64,000 bases of DNA, from NCBI RefSeq assembly GCF_004295345.1, contig NZ_CP036200.1, positions 3,597,501 to 3,661,500 on the forward strand, written 5' to 3'. Each line of letters opens with the position of its first letter. Position 1 is the stretch's first letter. Shown one piece after another: positions 29,289 through 38,010 of this stretch. The notes beneath the pieces are model-generated. The model saw only the letters and a program-made list of their open reading frames with translations, was not told where the DNA came from and did no database searches. The position numbers and the translations under genes were made by a program. The DNA comes from Shewanella maritima. Its GTDB lineage: Bacteria; Pseudomonadota; Gammaproteobacteria; Enterobacterales; Shewanellaceae.

Positions 29289-32200
29289 GTAAATTCTTTA
29301 TTGAACGACCTAATTTCGCCGTGGTTGTGGCATTGTTCATGACCCTAATCGGCGCAATTGCTATTACCCAGCTACCCGTTGGTCAGTACCCTAACGTTGC
29401 ACCACCAACCGTAATGGTTTACGTCAACATGGACGGTGGTTCTACTGATGTAATGCAAAAGTCGGTTGCTTCTATTATTGAAAAAGAAGTGAACGGTGTT
29501 GAAGGCATGACGTACATGAAGTCAAACATCGGTAACGATGGTTCTTACTCGTTAGAGATCAGTTTTGAGATTGGTCTTGATGCTGACCGCGCGGTAACCC
29601 TAGTACAAAACCGTGTAAACAAGTCGCTATCGCGTCTACCTGAAGGTGCTCGTCGTTATGGTGTAACGGTTGAGAAAGTATCTTCTGGTATGTTGATGGC
29701 GTTCTCTGTACGTGACGAAACCCAGAAGATGGACGCGATTGAGCTATCTAACTGGACTTCGGTAGCTCTTAAAGAAGGTCTACAACGCATCTCAGGTGTT
29801 TCTCGTGTAACCGTAATTGGTGAAAAAGAATACTCTATGCGTGTTTGGTTAGACCCATCTAAAATGGCTTCAATGAACTTGGCTGTTGAAGATGTACAAG
29901 CGGCGCTAATGGAGCAAAACCAAATTCTTGCTGCTGGTCGCTCTGGTATTGAGCCAAGCGTTGGTATGCACTCTTGGGAATACACCTTTAAAGTAGACAG
30001 TGCACTTAACAGCGCTGAACAGTTTGAAGAAGTGATTGTTCGCTCTGATCAATACGGTGTAGTTAAGGTTAAAGACATTGCTCGCGTTGAACTAGGTTCT
30101 GCCCAGTACCTTGCAAATACGTACCATAACAACCAAGCTGCAACCACAGTATTTATGTATCGCTCACCAACGTCTAACGCGATGGATGTAGGTAACGCTG
30201 TAAAAGAATACTTAGCCGCTGCAAATACACCAGACGGTGTTGTTATTGATGTGCCATATGACGGTACTGTATTCGTACAGGCTGCGATTGATGACATCTT
30301 TAGTACACTATTTGATGCGATTATCCTAGTAATCATCGTTACTTTACTATTCCTTCAAAGCTGGCGTGTAACGCTAATTACCGCAACAGCTATTCCAGTT
30401 TCGCTTATTGCTACCTTTGCAATCATGCTTGCAGCAGGTATGACAATTAACATCATCTCGATGTTCGGTCTTATCCTTGCGATTGGTATTGTGGTTGATG
30501 CGGCGATCATCGTTATTGAAAACGTTGAGCGCTTATTGGAGGAAGACCCAAGCCTATCTATACGTGATGCCGTTCTTCAGTCTATGGACGAAGTAACCGG
30601 TCCTATTATCGCATCTATGCTGGTACTACTGTCTGTATTTGGTCCTACCTTATTTATGCCAGGCATGACAGGTATCATTTACGGTCAGTTCGGTATCGCA
30701 ATTAGTGCTGCAGTAGTTGTATCGACCGTTGTTGCTCTTGTGCTTACTCCGGTTATGTGTGTGCTGCTGATGAAGCGCGGCGAGTCTAAGAAAATCTGGT
30801 TATTCCGCGTATTCAACACTGGTGTTGATACCACGCGTGATGGTCTAGGTGGTCTAGTTAACTTCATGGGTCGTCGCTTCCTAATTGCTGGCGCATTCAT
30901 GGCAGCGATTATTGGCGCGATTGTTTTCCTTGGTAACAACACTTCTACTGGTTTCTTACCAGATGAAGATAAAGGTACCTTATTCGCCGTAGTCATGCTT
31001 CCTGATGGTGCTGCACTTCACCGTACTGACGCAGTCATGCAAGATATTTCTGACAAAGTACAAGCGATTGATGGTGTTAACACGGCGCTTTCGGTAGCGG
31101 GCTTTAACCTTATTACTAACACTGCAGGTCCTAACGCGGGTCTGCTACTTGTTTCACTTGCGGATCTTGAAGAGCGTAACGAAGCGGGTAACCAAGATCA
31201 GTGGACTATTCTTGCGCAAGTACAAGCTGCAATTGATGGTAACGAGTCTGTATACGGTTTTGCTTTCGCACCGCCAGCTATTCCTGAACTAGGTCTAGTA
31301 TCTGGTTTCGACTTGATGTTCAAAGACACTCAAGCTCGTGACCCAGTTGAACTAGCTGATGCTGCTTATGCATTCATCGAGAAAATTAACGCTGACCCAC
31401 GTGTTGTTGGTGCTTACACTACCTTTAATGCTAACACACCAAACATCAAGCTTGAGATTGACCGTGAAAAGATCAAGATGATGGGGCTACGTATGGACCA
31501 AGTGTTCAACACGATTCAGGCACAATTTGCTGGTGCATATTCAGGTGAGTTTAACCGCGATGGTCGTAACTTCTACGTGTTTGTTCAAGCTGAGCAGGTG
31601 ACACGTAAGAATATTGAAGACTTAAACTTCTTAACTGTACGTAACGAAGATGGTGAGTTAATCAACATCAGCTCGCTAGTCACACCTAAGACTGTATTTG
31701 GTCCTCAGGTTATACAGCAGTTCAATCTAATGCAGGCGGTTAACATTAACGGTTACCCAGCTCCAGGTTATGCCTCTGGTGATGCGATTGCGGCAGTACA
31801 AGAAGCAGCAAAAGACTTACCAGCAGGTTTTGAAATCGAATGGGCAGGTCTAACTAAGCAAGAGCTAGCAGCGGGTAACGCGGCAGTTGTAGCATTTATC
31901 CTAGCGATTGTATTTACTTACCTACTACTGGTTGCTCAGTATGAGTCTTGGGTTGTCGCGCTGTGTATTATTCTGTGTGTTCCAACAGCACTTCTAGGTA
32001 CGCTATTTACCGTTTGGGCTATGGGCACTGATATCAACATCTATGTACAGATTGCGATGGTACTACTTGTAGGTATGGCGGCACGTAATGCAATTCTGAT
32101 TGTTGAATTTGCTAAGCAACTACGTGAAGAGCAGGGCTATAGCATTGTTGATGCAGGTGTAACTGCGACTAAGATGCGTTTCCGTGCGGTACTAATGACA

Positions 32201-32425
32201 GCACTAAGTTTCATCTTAGGTCTGGTACCACTTATGTTCTCTGATGGTGCGGGTTACGCAGCGCAGCAAGCAATTGGTTGGGCCGCATGTGGTGGTATGA
32301 TTTCGGCAACAGTAATTGGTATGATTGTGGTTCCAGTTATCTACATCATGCTGCAAACATTGCGTGAAAAGTGCATTGACGTAAAGATTAACAAGCCAGC
32401 AGAGCAACAAGCTGCGCAGAGTTAA
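29285..32425 (+). CDS. RND multidrug-type efflux pump with altered proton-relay residues
   Basis: Inner-membrane HAE1-family pump of 1046 residues with 12 helices and two large periplasmic loops; the N-terminus FFIERPNFAVVVALF and the GxxxDxxxxxxEN-type TM4 motif are recognisable. The TM4 relay reads GIVVDAAIIVIENVE, so Asp405 is present but the second Asp is Ala406; TM10 reads GMAARNAILIVEF, so the relay Lys is Arg934. AcrB has Asp407, Asp408 and Lys940 there. Codon use is strongly biased (CGT, GGT), suggesting high expression. No outer-membrane channel gene follows, so a TolC-type partner must be elsewhere. Ends in a strong terminator. Confidence 0.92.
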   Translation: MSKFFIERPNFAVVVALFMTLIGAIAITQLPVGQYPNVAPPTVMVYVNMDGGSTDVMQKSVASIIEKEVNGVEGMTYMKSNIGNDGSYSLEISFEIGLDADRAVTLVQNRVNKSLSRLPEGARRYGVTVEKVSSGMLMAFSVRDETQKMDAIELSNWTSVALKEGLQRISGVSRVTVIGEKEYSMRVWLDPSKMASMNLAVEDVQAALMEQNQILAAGRSGIEPSVGMHSWEYTFKVDSALNSAEQFEEVIVRSDQYGVVKVKDIARVELGSAQYLANTYHNNQAATTVFMYRSPTSNAMDVGNAVKEYLAAANTPDGVVIDVPYDGTVFVQAAIDDIFSTLFDAIILVIIVTLLFLQSWRVTLITATAIPVSLIATFAIMLAAGMTINIISMFGLILAIGIVVDAAIIVIENVERLLEEDPSLSIRDAVLQSMDEVTGPIIASMLVLLSVFGPTLFMPGMTGIIYGQFGIAISAAVVVSTVVALVLTPVMCVLLMKRGESKKIWLFRVFNTGVDTTRDGLGGLVNFMGRRFLIAGAFMAAIIGAIVFLGNNTSTGFLPDEDKGTLFAVVMLPDGAALHRTDAVMQDISDKVQAIDGVNTALSVAGFNLITNTAGPNAGLLLVSLADLEERNEAGNQDQWTILAQVQAAIDGNESVYGFAFAPPAIPELGLVSGFDLMFKDTQARDPVELADAAYAFIEKINADPRVVGAYTTFNANTPNIKLEIDREKIKMMGLRMDQVFNTIQAQFAGAYSGEFNRDGRNFYVFVQAEQVTRKNIEDLNFLTVRNEDGELINISSLVTPKTVFGPQVIQQFNLMQAVNINGYPAPGYASGDAIAAVQEAAKDLPAGFEIEWAGLTKQELAAGNAAVVAFILAIVFTYLLLVAQYESWVVALCIILCVPTALLGTLFTVWAMGTDINIYVQIAMVLLVGMAARNAILIVEFAKQLREEQGYSIVDAGVTATKMRFRAVLMTALSFILGLVPLMFSDGAGYAAQQAIGWAACGGMISATVIGMIVVPVIYIMLQTLREKCIDVKINKPAEQQAAQS

Positions 32426-32440
32426 TCAACACGCTTGAAA

Positions 32441-32466
32441 GCCCTGGCATTTGCCAGGGCTTTTTT
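32441..32466 (+). terminator. terminator of the RND operon
   Basis: Perfect 8-bp stem GCCCTGGC (32441-32448) with GCCAGGGC (32453-32460), ATTT loop, then six T; 15 bases after the pump stop. Confidence 0.95.
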
Positions 32467-32467
32467 C

Positions 32468-32505
32468 TGCCTAAAACCATCTACTTCAATAGGTGGTTTT
32501 AGGCA
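32468..32505 (+). repeat. ACTTCA-loop hairpin, copy B
   Basis: A 16-bp stem (one T·G pair) at 32468-32483 and 32490-32505 encloses the loop CTTCAA. The core ACCATCTACTTCAATAGGTGG matches the left hairpin at 4679-4698 and the copy at 33644-33664. It directly follows a terminator, in the same orientation as the other two. The rest of the gap to 32786 contains a 9-bp inverted repeat GTTACTAAG/CTTAGTAAC at 32693-32701 and 32737-32745. Confidence 0.75.
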
Positions 32506-32786
32506 TACTGCCTTTACCGATCACTTTTCTATCTGCGGGTTTGTTGACTTCAAGTCGTTAGCATCTGGAGCCCAACTTCCACTAGTTAGATTACCAAGAA
32601 TTAACTTGCCAAATTCGTCTATTACCAATTGTTTCCAGTTCTCTTAATGATGTCTAGCAAATGCTAATCCTTAGAATAGTTACCAAAGCAAAGTTACTAA
32701 GTTTGACCAATTCGATATATGAGGAAGTTGACCTGCCTTAGTAACCAACAATGCCGCTAAGGTATTTATTCAAGATGAGGTACAAG

Positions 32787-33575
32787 ATGAAAAAATCTCT
32801 ATTAGCATTAGCTCTTGCCGTAGGTGTTGCAGCTCCTACTTTCGCAGAAGACAAGCAACCAGATCCATCTGATCTAACAGCAGTTAACTCTTTCGCATTC
32901 GCAACTGTTGACGACCAAGGTAAAATCCAAGGTATGGTTGGTGTTGCAGGTGCTTACTCTGAAGGCAATAACTTTATCGGTCTAGTTGAGCATGGCGTAT
33001 CGACTAAGACTACTGACAACGGTCACAAGGCACAAAACTCTCGCCTACGTTACTTCCAAGTCATTGACACCGGCAGTGCGGCGCTTCCACAAGCTGGTTT
33101 CTCTGTTGATTACATGAAATGGTGGGCTGCTACAGATCAGTCTATTTCGACAGACATTGTCGCATTAGGTGCGATTGCAAAAGTAACGACGCCATGGGAA
33201 GCGGTTTCTATTTTCCCTAACCTTGCTTACGTAACTGGTAGCGCGGAGTCTAAAGACCCAAGCATCAAAGCTGACATCAAAGGTTACCAAGTCAACCTAT
33301 TTGGTTCTATTGCTCTAGATGAAGCGGGTAAGTACCTTGTTATCCAGCCTCAGTTCATGAGCGTTGACCTTGAGCCAAAAGGTGTTCAAGGTAAAGGCGA
33401 AGCAAACGTATTTAAAGTAAAAACGGGCTTCGGTATGCCAATCAGTGCAGACGGTCTATGGTGGACAGAGTTAAGTCACACATACACTCGTACTGATGCA
33501 GCAGTTAAAGCCATCGATTTTACTGGCGTCGACAACGACAACAAATTCGAAATTGGTGTTTCTTACTACTTCTAA
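32787..33575 (+). CDS. small outer-membrane beta-barrel protein, function unknown
   Basis: 262 residues. A clear signal peptide (MKKSLLALALAVGVAAPTFA) is followed by alternating beta strands ending in the aromatic FEIGVSYYF typical of outer-membrane proteins. I do not recognise a named family. ATG 32787 is chosen for the GAGG eight bases upstream and the canonical signal peptide; the frame extends to 32751 without one. Codon use is strongly biased like the preceding RND genes, suggesting abundant product. It has its own terminator at 33600-33628, and ACTTCA-loop hairpins lie on both sides. Confidence 0.7.
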   Translation: MKKSLLALALAVGVAAPTFAEDKQPDPSDLTAVNSFAFATVDDQGKIQGMVGVAGAYSEGNNFIGLVEHGVSTKTTDNGHKAQNSRLRYFQVIDTGSAALPQAGFSVDYMKWWAATDQSISTDIVALGAIAKVTTPWEAVSIFPNLAYVTGSAESKDPSIKADIKGYQVNLFGSIALDEAGKYLVIQPQFMSVDLEPKGVQGKGEANVFKVKTGFGMPISADGLWWTELSHTYTRTDAAVKAIDFTGVDNDNKFEIGVSYYF

Positions 33576-33599
33576 TCGAAGTTTGTAGAACACTAACAA

Positions 33600-33628
33600 G
33601 GGCCAAGCACATAGTGTTTGGCCCTTTT
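33600..33628 (+). terminator. terminator of the 262-residue barrel gene
   Basis: Stem GGGCCAAGCAC (33600-33610) with GTGTTTGGCCC (33614-33624), one mismatch, ATA loop, then TTTT. Confidence 0.9.
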
Positions 33629-33643
33629 GTTTTCAGTCCCTGA

Positions 33644-33664
33644 ACCACCTACTTCAGAAGGTGA
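33644..33664 (+). repeat. ACTTCA-loop hairpin, copy C
   Basis: CACCT (33646-33650) pairs with AGGTG (33659-33663) around ACTTCAGA. The left flank (TTTTGTTTTCA…AGTCCC.…AACCACC) is shared with copy A downstream of tyrS. It again sits just after a terminator on the plus strand. Confidence 0.65.
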
Positions 33665-33715
33665 ATTCTTTACTTGGTCTGTCCTGTAATTACCCGTAAA
33701 GGGTCGATAAATGAA

Positions 33716-33743
33716 AAAGCCACAAACTTGTGTTTGTGGCTTT
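33716..33743 (-). terminator. terminator of thyA
   Basis: Perfect 12-bp stem AAAGCCACAAAC (33716-33727) with GTTTGTGGCTTT (33732-33743); five T follow on the minus strand, about 35 bases beyond the thyA stop. Confidence 0.9.
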
Positions 33744-33775
33744 AGGCCGTTTACCGATGTGCTGAGTTTTTTAAT

Positions 33776-34627
33776 CTACACTGCAAATGGATATGAGATG
33801 GCGTCATGGTGCTCATAACCTTCAACTTTAAAGTCATCCAAGGTTACCCAGGTTTCAATATCTTCTAGTGATTTAATGTCTGGATTGATAATCAGTTTTG
33901 GCGCAGGGAAAGGCTCACGCTTTAGCTGAATATCACGCATCGGCTCAAGTTGATCTTCATAAATATGCGCATTCACAATTTTATGGTATGCCTTACCAGG
34001 CTTATGGCCGGTAATCTGTGCCATTAATGCCAGCAGCACATACACTTGCACCATATTAAAGTTTAATCCAAGTGGTACGTCACAGCTACGTTGTGTACTG
34101 TTCAAATAAAGCGTGTCACCGAGTAGCGAGAAATGATGCTCGTACATACATGGACGCAGGCACCCCAGTTCAAATGCGCCAGGATGCAAAAAGGTAAGGA
34201 TTTCACCTCGGTTGTCTATGCCGTTAGATAAATCATCAACAATATTCTTCAGCAAATCAACGCTGCCGCCAGTGACTTTAGGGTAAGCGCGACCTAGAGC
34301 GCCATAAATCAGCCCCATATCATCTTTACCTTTGCGGTGAGGGTTAGCTAACCAAGCTTCATTTTCATTGGCGTTGGCATCCCAAGTCTTAGTCCCTAGT
34401 TCGCGAAACTGTGCCGCATTTTGATAGCCGCGTAGGTAACCTAGAATTTCAGCAATGGCGGATTTCCAAAAGCTCTTACGAGTAGTTACCAGAGGAAACT
34501 GATTATTCGCAACATCATAAGTGAGATCTGCGTTAATCACAGTCAAGCAGCGTTTATTGGTACGTTTGTTATCTACCCACACACCTTCGTCGACGATGCG
34601 CTGGCATAGATCTAAATATTGCTTCAT
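33776..34627 (-). CDS. thyA: thymidylate synthase
   Basis: Methylates dUMP to dTMP using methylene-tetrahydrofolate. 283 residues, the longer ThyA form seen in Vibrio and Shewanella. The catalytic Cys is in [12 protein letters not shown]; the substrate-binding block [18 protein letters not shown], the [10 protein letters not shown] segment and the terminal YPFAV are intact. In enterobacteria thyA follows lgt in the direction of ptsP; here it is on the opposite strand and lgt is missing. Divergent from nhaA, with a CRP-like site between. Confidence 0.96.
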   Translation of the reverse strand: MKQYLDLCQRIVDEGVWVDNKRTNKRCLTVINADLTYDVANNQFPLVTTRKSFWKSAIAEILGYLRGYQNAAQFRELGTKTWDANANENEAWLANPHRKGKDDMGLIYGALGRAYPKVTGGSVDLLKNIVDDLSNGIDNRGEILTFLHPGAFELGCLRPCMYEHHFSLLGDTLYLNSTQRSCDVPLGLNFNMVQVYVLLALMAQITGHKPGKAYHKIVNAHIYEDQLEPMRDIQLKREPFPAPKLIINPDIKSLEDIETWVTLDDFKVEGYEHHDAISYPFAV

Positions 34628-35060
34628 GTGTAGGAAACCTAATTGATCTGTATTTTTAGTTTTGTGAACAGATTATAACTAAAGCAAAGGTGTAATTGAT
34701 AGCGAAGGCTCAATCGATAATAAAAATATGCAATCAAGTGTTGTACATAATTGAGCTGTAAACCTTAAAAATATCTTAATAGATTAATGGCATAACTTAA
34801 TGTTGATTTTACAGAAGTGATTTTTGTCACATTTTTTTTGCTGTAAAGCTCTATGCTAATTGCGAATTTATGCATTTATTGCGTTAAATTATGTTGTTGT
34901 AGCGTTTGATTAAGTGCTGAATTTACTGGTTTTTTGTTTATTTTAGGCTTAAGTTAAAATTAAAGGCTCGGTTTTTTCGAGTTAAATGGTAAAAAGATTC
35001 GATTTTTATGAATTTTGTTTGTCGTATAACCTTGCTCGCAGAATGAATTTGGAGTGATTT
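34628..35060. promoter_or_regulatory. thyA–nhaA divergent intergenic region with CRP-like site
   Basis: 433 AT-rich bases between divergent genes, holding both promoters. AGTGA-TTTTTG-TCACA at 34816-34831 matches the CRP consensus TGTGA-N6-TCACA at nine of ten positions. A small stem CTCG-GTTTTTT-CGAG lies near 34967-34981. No coding sequence is seen. Confidence 0.5.
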
Positions 35061-36233
35061 ATGGAAAAGGCAATTAAGAACTTCCTCAGCCAAGAGTCGG
35101 CTGGGGGAATTTTGTTAATGGGAGCAGTTGTACTAGCGATGATCTTCGCTAACTCTCCGATTGCAGGGTTATATGAGGGGTTGTTAAGCACAGAAGTTCA
35201 GGTGCGCGTAGGCTCGCTAGACATCGACAAGCCGTTATTATTATGGATTAACGATGGTTTAATGGCGCTATTCTTCTTGCTTATTGGTTTAGAAGTTAAG
35301 AGAGAGTTGTTAGAAGGTGCACTATCTAGCCGCTCTAAAGCATCGCTACCGACGTTTGCTGCGGTAGGTGGTATGGTGTTCCCAGCCGCGTTTTACTTGA
35401 TTTTTAACATGAGTAATCCTGAAACTCAGGTTGGCTGGGCTATTCCTGCGGCAACTGATATTGCGTTTGCACTTGGTATCATGGCGTTGTTGGGTAATCG
35501 CGTACCTGTGGCGCTAAAGGTATTCTTGTTGGCGCTGGCGATTATAGATGACCTTGGTGTTATCGTGATTATTGCCCTGTTTTATAGTGCAGAGCTATCA
35601 ATGGTCAGCCTAATAGTGGCAGGTATTTCGATTGCACTGATGGTTGGTCTCAACCGAAAAGGCGTAAGCTCATTAATTCCATATGGTTTACTTGGCGTGA
35701 TTTTATGGATTGCCGTACTTAAGTCTGGCGTGCACGCAACCTTAGCTGGTGTGATTATTGCGTTCTGTATTCCACTGCGTGCAAAAGATGGCTCGTCTCC
35801 ATCAGAGCATTTAGAGCACAGCTTGCACCCGTGGAGTACCTTTTTGATTCTACCGGTATTCGCATTTGCTAACGCGGGACTATCGCTATCAGGTATGACA
35901 ATGGCGTCATTTGTTGAGCCAATCACTATCGGCATTATTCTTGGCCTAGTTTTAGGTAAGCCTGTAGGCGTGCTATTAATGAGTTGGTTAGCTGTGAAGA
36001 TGAAGTGGGCTGAGCTGCCACAAGGTGTTACGTGGGGGCAAATTGCACCGGTAGCGGTTATGTGTGGTATCGGTTTTACTATGTCAGTGTTTATTTCATC
36101 ACTAGCGTTTGAGACGGCTCCTGCTGCATTTGGCGACTATGCGAGGCTGGGTATTTTAACTGGCTCATTAGTTGCTGCACTGATTGGTTATTTCTGGTTA
36201 GATAAGGTGTTACCTAAGCAAGCAAGAAAATAA
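35061..36233 (+). CDS. nhaA: Na+/H+ antiporter NhaA
   Basis: Inner-membrane antiporter of 390 residues with 12 predicted helices, exchanging two protons for one sodium. The ion-site aspartates are visible in [17 protein letters not shown] and [20 protein letters not shown] (the DD pair of E. coli NhaA Asp163/Asp164). The C-terminal [17 protein letters not shown] block with the conserved Lys-containing helix is intact. GGAG precedes the ATG by about eight bases. A small periplasmic protein gene follows 15 bases later and nhaR comes next. Confidence 0.96.
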   Translation: MEKAIKNFLSQESAGGILLMGAVVLAMIFANSPIAGLYEGLLSTEVQVRVGSLDIDKPLLLWINDGLMALFFLLIGLEVKRELLEGALSSRSKASLPTFAAVGGMVFPAAFYLIFNMSNPETQVGWAIPAATDIAFALGIMALLGNRVPVALKVFLLALAIIDDLGVIVIIALFYSAELSMVSLIVAGISIALMVGLNRKGVSSLIPYGLLGVILWIAVLKSGVHATLAGVIIAFCIPLRAKDGSSPSEHLEHSLHPWSTFLILPVFAFANAGLSLSGMTMASFVEPITIGIILGLVLGKPVGVLLMSWLAVKMKWAELPQGVTWGQIAPVAVMCGIGFTMSVFISSLAFETAPAAFGDYARLGILTGSLVAALIGYFWLDKVLPKQARK

Positions 36234-36248
36234 CAAAAGGAGTGTGTT

Positions 36249-36641
36249 ATGAAGACGATTAATCTGACACTTATAAGCTTGGCTTTAGTGGCTGTATCGA
36301 GCCAAGTTTGTGCCCAGGAAATAGCACAATGTAAGCAAGATGCGAAGAGCGCTTTGTGCCAACAATATTTGAAAGGGGTTGTTGATGGTGCTTTGATGTT
36401 TAAAGTTGATGCATCTGCCGCGCAAAAGATTAACGCTAATGACTATGAGTCACGAGCATTAAAGTACCGCGCAGGTAAACGTCATAAGATAGCGAGTCAG
36501 CACTATTGTGAAAGTAAAAAGGCGGATAAAGGTGAGATGGTATCTGCGTTGACTGAACAAGTAGCAATGAACAATGTTAACAATGTCGAAGATCTAGAGA
36601 TTGTAATCACCAGTTTGATGGATTGTCGTCTAGGAAACTAA
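36249..36641 (+). CDS. small periplasmic protein, Rap1a/Tai-like
   Basis: 130 residues with a signal peptide (MKTINLTLISLALVAVSSQVCAQE) and cysteines at CKQDAKSALCQQY, YCESK and DCRLGN that could form disulfides. The CQQYLKGVVDGALMF helix resembles the CxxYxxGxxDG motif of Rap1a/Tai-type domains; the assignment is tentative. It lies 15 bases after nhaA with AAAAGGAG upstream, so it is in the nhaA operon, which ends at the terminator 36662-36685. Confidence 0.6.
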   Translation: MKTINLTLISLALVAVSSQVCAQEIAQCKQDAKSALCQQYLKGVVDGALMFKVDASAAQKINANDYESRALKYRAGKRHKIASQHYCESKKADKGEMVSALTEQVAMNNVNNVEDLEIVITSLMDCRLGN

Positions 36642-36661
36642 AAGCTTGTTAAAAATTTATA

Positions 36662-36685
36662 AAAGCGCACTTAGGTGCGCTTTTT
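36662..36685 (+). terminator. terminator of the nhaA operon
   Basis: Stem AAAGCGCAC/GTGCGCTTT around TTAG, then T run, 20 bases after the stop of the small periplasmic protein gene. Confidence 0.9.
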
Positions 36686-36766
36686 CATTTGGTGCACGCA
36701 CCACTTAGTCTAGAGCTCGTTTAACTTTATGATATGGTTAGGCAGGTTTGAGTAGTTGAGACGGAT

Positions 36767-37702
36767 ATGCAGCATTTAAATTACAACCATCTTTATTATT
36801 TTTGGATGGTCAAACGCAAAGGCTCTGTGGTTAAAGCCGCTGAAGCTTTGTGTTTAACACCACAAACAATTACAGGGCAAATTCGCGCCTTAGAAGAGCG
36901 TCTTAAGGGCAGTTTATTTAAGCGGGTTGGTCGCAGCCTTGAAGCTACTGACTTAGGAGAACTGGTTTTTCGCTACGCCGACAAGATGTTTAACTTAAGT
37001 TATGAAATGCTTGATGTGCTTAATTATCAAAAAGATGCCTCAATCTTGTTTGAAGTGGGCATTGCTGATGCGCTGTCAAAGGCATTAGCAAGCCGAGTGT
37101 TGTTGAGCGTGATCCCTAATGATGGCTCAATGCATTTAGCTTGCTATGAAGCGACCCACGAGAGTTTATTGGGGCGACTGCGTGAACATAAGTTAGACAT
37201 GATTTTATCCGATTGTGCTGGCGCCTCACTTAAATACACAGATATTTTGTCGAAAAAACTGGGAGAGTGTGGCATTAGTTTCTTTTCATCAACCCCTATT
37301 GAAGCTCCTTTCCCTGCGTGCTTAGAGCAAGAAAAATTGCTTATTCCAGGTAAGACGACCTCGCTTGGACAGCAGCTACATAGATGGTTTGCAGATAAAA
37401 ACCTTAATGTGAGCGTTTTAGGTGAATTTGATGACGCGGCTATGATGAAAGCGTTTGGCTTTTTTCGTAAGGGAATTTTTGTGGCGCCGTCGATTTATCG
37501 CCATGATATACTTGCCCAAGGAATGCACCTTGTGGGGGAAACGCTTGATGTGCGTGAGGAATATCATGTGATGTTCGCAGAGCGTATGATCCAGCACCCT
37601 GCGGTAAAAAGATTGCTTGAGACTGATTTTAGCGACTTATTTGCTGGTTGCGACAAACAAGTACAGGCAGTTTGGCACAGAGGGTCACTATTAGGTGAGT
37701 AA
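36767..37702 (+). CDS. nhaR: LysR-type activator NhaR
   Basis: 311 residues. The N-terminal helix-turn-helix LNYNHLYYFWMVKRKGSVVKAAEALCLTPQTITGQIRALEERL closely resembles NhaR of E. coli, which activates nhaA in response to sodium. The C-terminal domain has the usual LysR effector fold. The gene follows nhaA with one small gene and a terminator between, as in other Shewanella, so it has its own promoter. Confidence 0.92.
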   Translation: MQHLNYNHLYYFWMVKRKGSVVKAAEALCLTPQTITGQIRALEERLKGSLFKRVGRSLEATDLGELVFRYADKMFNLSYEMLDVLNYQKDASILFEVGIADALSKALASRVLLSVIPNDGSMHLACYEATHESLLGRLREHKLDMILSDCAGASLKYTDILSKKLGECGISFFSSTPIEAPFPACLEQEKLLIPGKTTSLGQQLHRWFADKNLNVSVLGEFDDAAMMKAFGFFRKGIFVAPSIYRHDILAQGMHLVGETLDVREEYHVMFAERMIQHPAVKRLLETDFSDLFAGCDKQVQAVWHRGSLLGE

Positions 37703-37761
37703 TTAAAGACTGCAAGCCTATAGCAAGCGTAAAGTTAACAATAACAAAAAAGGAGTTCCCG

Positions 37762-38010
37762 TTGGAATTAATGAATATTGCCAGAGTTCGATGGGCTTGC
37801 CGTCGTGGTATGTTAGAGCTAGATGTTCTATTCCAGCCATTTGTAGAAAACGTTTATCCTGAGCTTTCTGATGAAGATAAGCAGACTTTTATTCGTTTAT
37901 TAGAGTGTGAAGATCCCGAGCTGTTCGCCTGGTTTATGGGCCATGAGCAGTGCCCTGATGCAGCGCTTGCTGAAATGGTTGTGAAGGTTCGTGGACGTAA
38001 CACGCCATAA
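37762..38010 (+). CDS. sdhE: succinate dehydrogenase FAD assembly factor SdhE
   Basis: 82-residue helical protein that helps attach FAD covalently to flavoproteins such as SdhA. The family RGxxE motif is visible in RWACRRGMLELDVLFQPF. TTG at 37762 is taken as start because AGGAG at 37751-37755 is six bases before it; the ATG at 37771 would be 15 bases away. Its 3' end overlaps the next gene by 20 bases. Pairing with ygfX and the adjacent flavoenzyme NadB is conserved. Confidence 0.92.
   Translation: MELMNIARVRWACRRGMLELDVLFQPFVENVYPELSDEDKQTFIRLLECEDPELFAWFMGHEQCPDAALAEMVVKVRGRNTP

Noticed and set aside
32435..32647. Plus-strand 70-codon frame downstream of the first RND pump
   Set aside because: It runs straight through the operon terminator and the ACTTCA-loop hairpin, so it cannot be a conserved gene.
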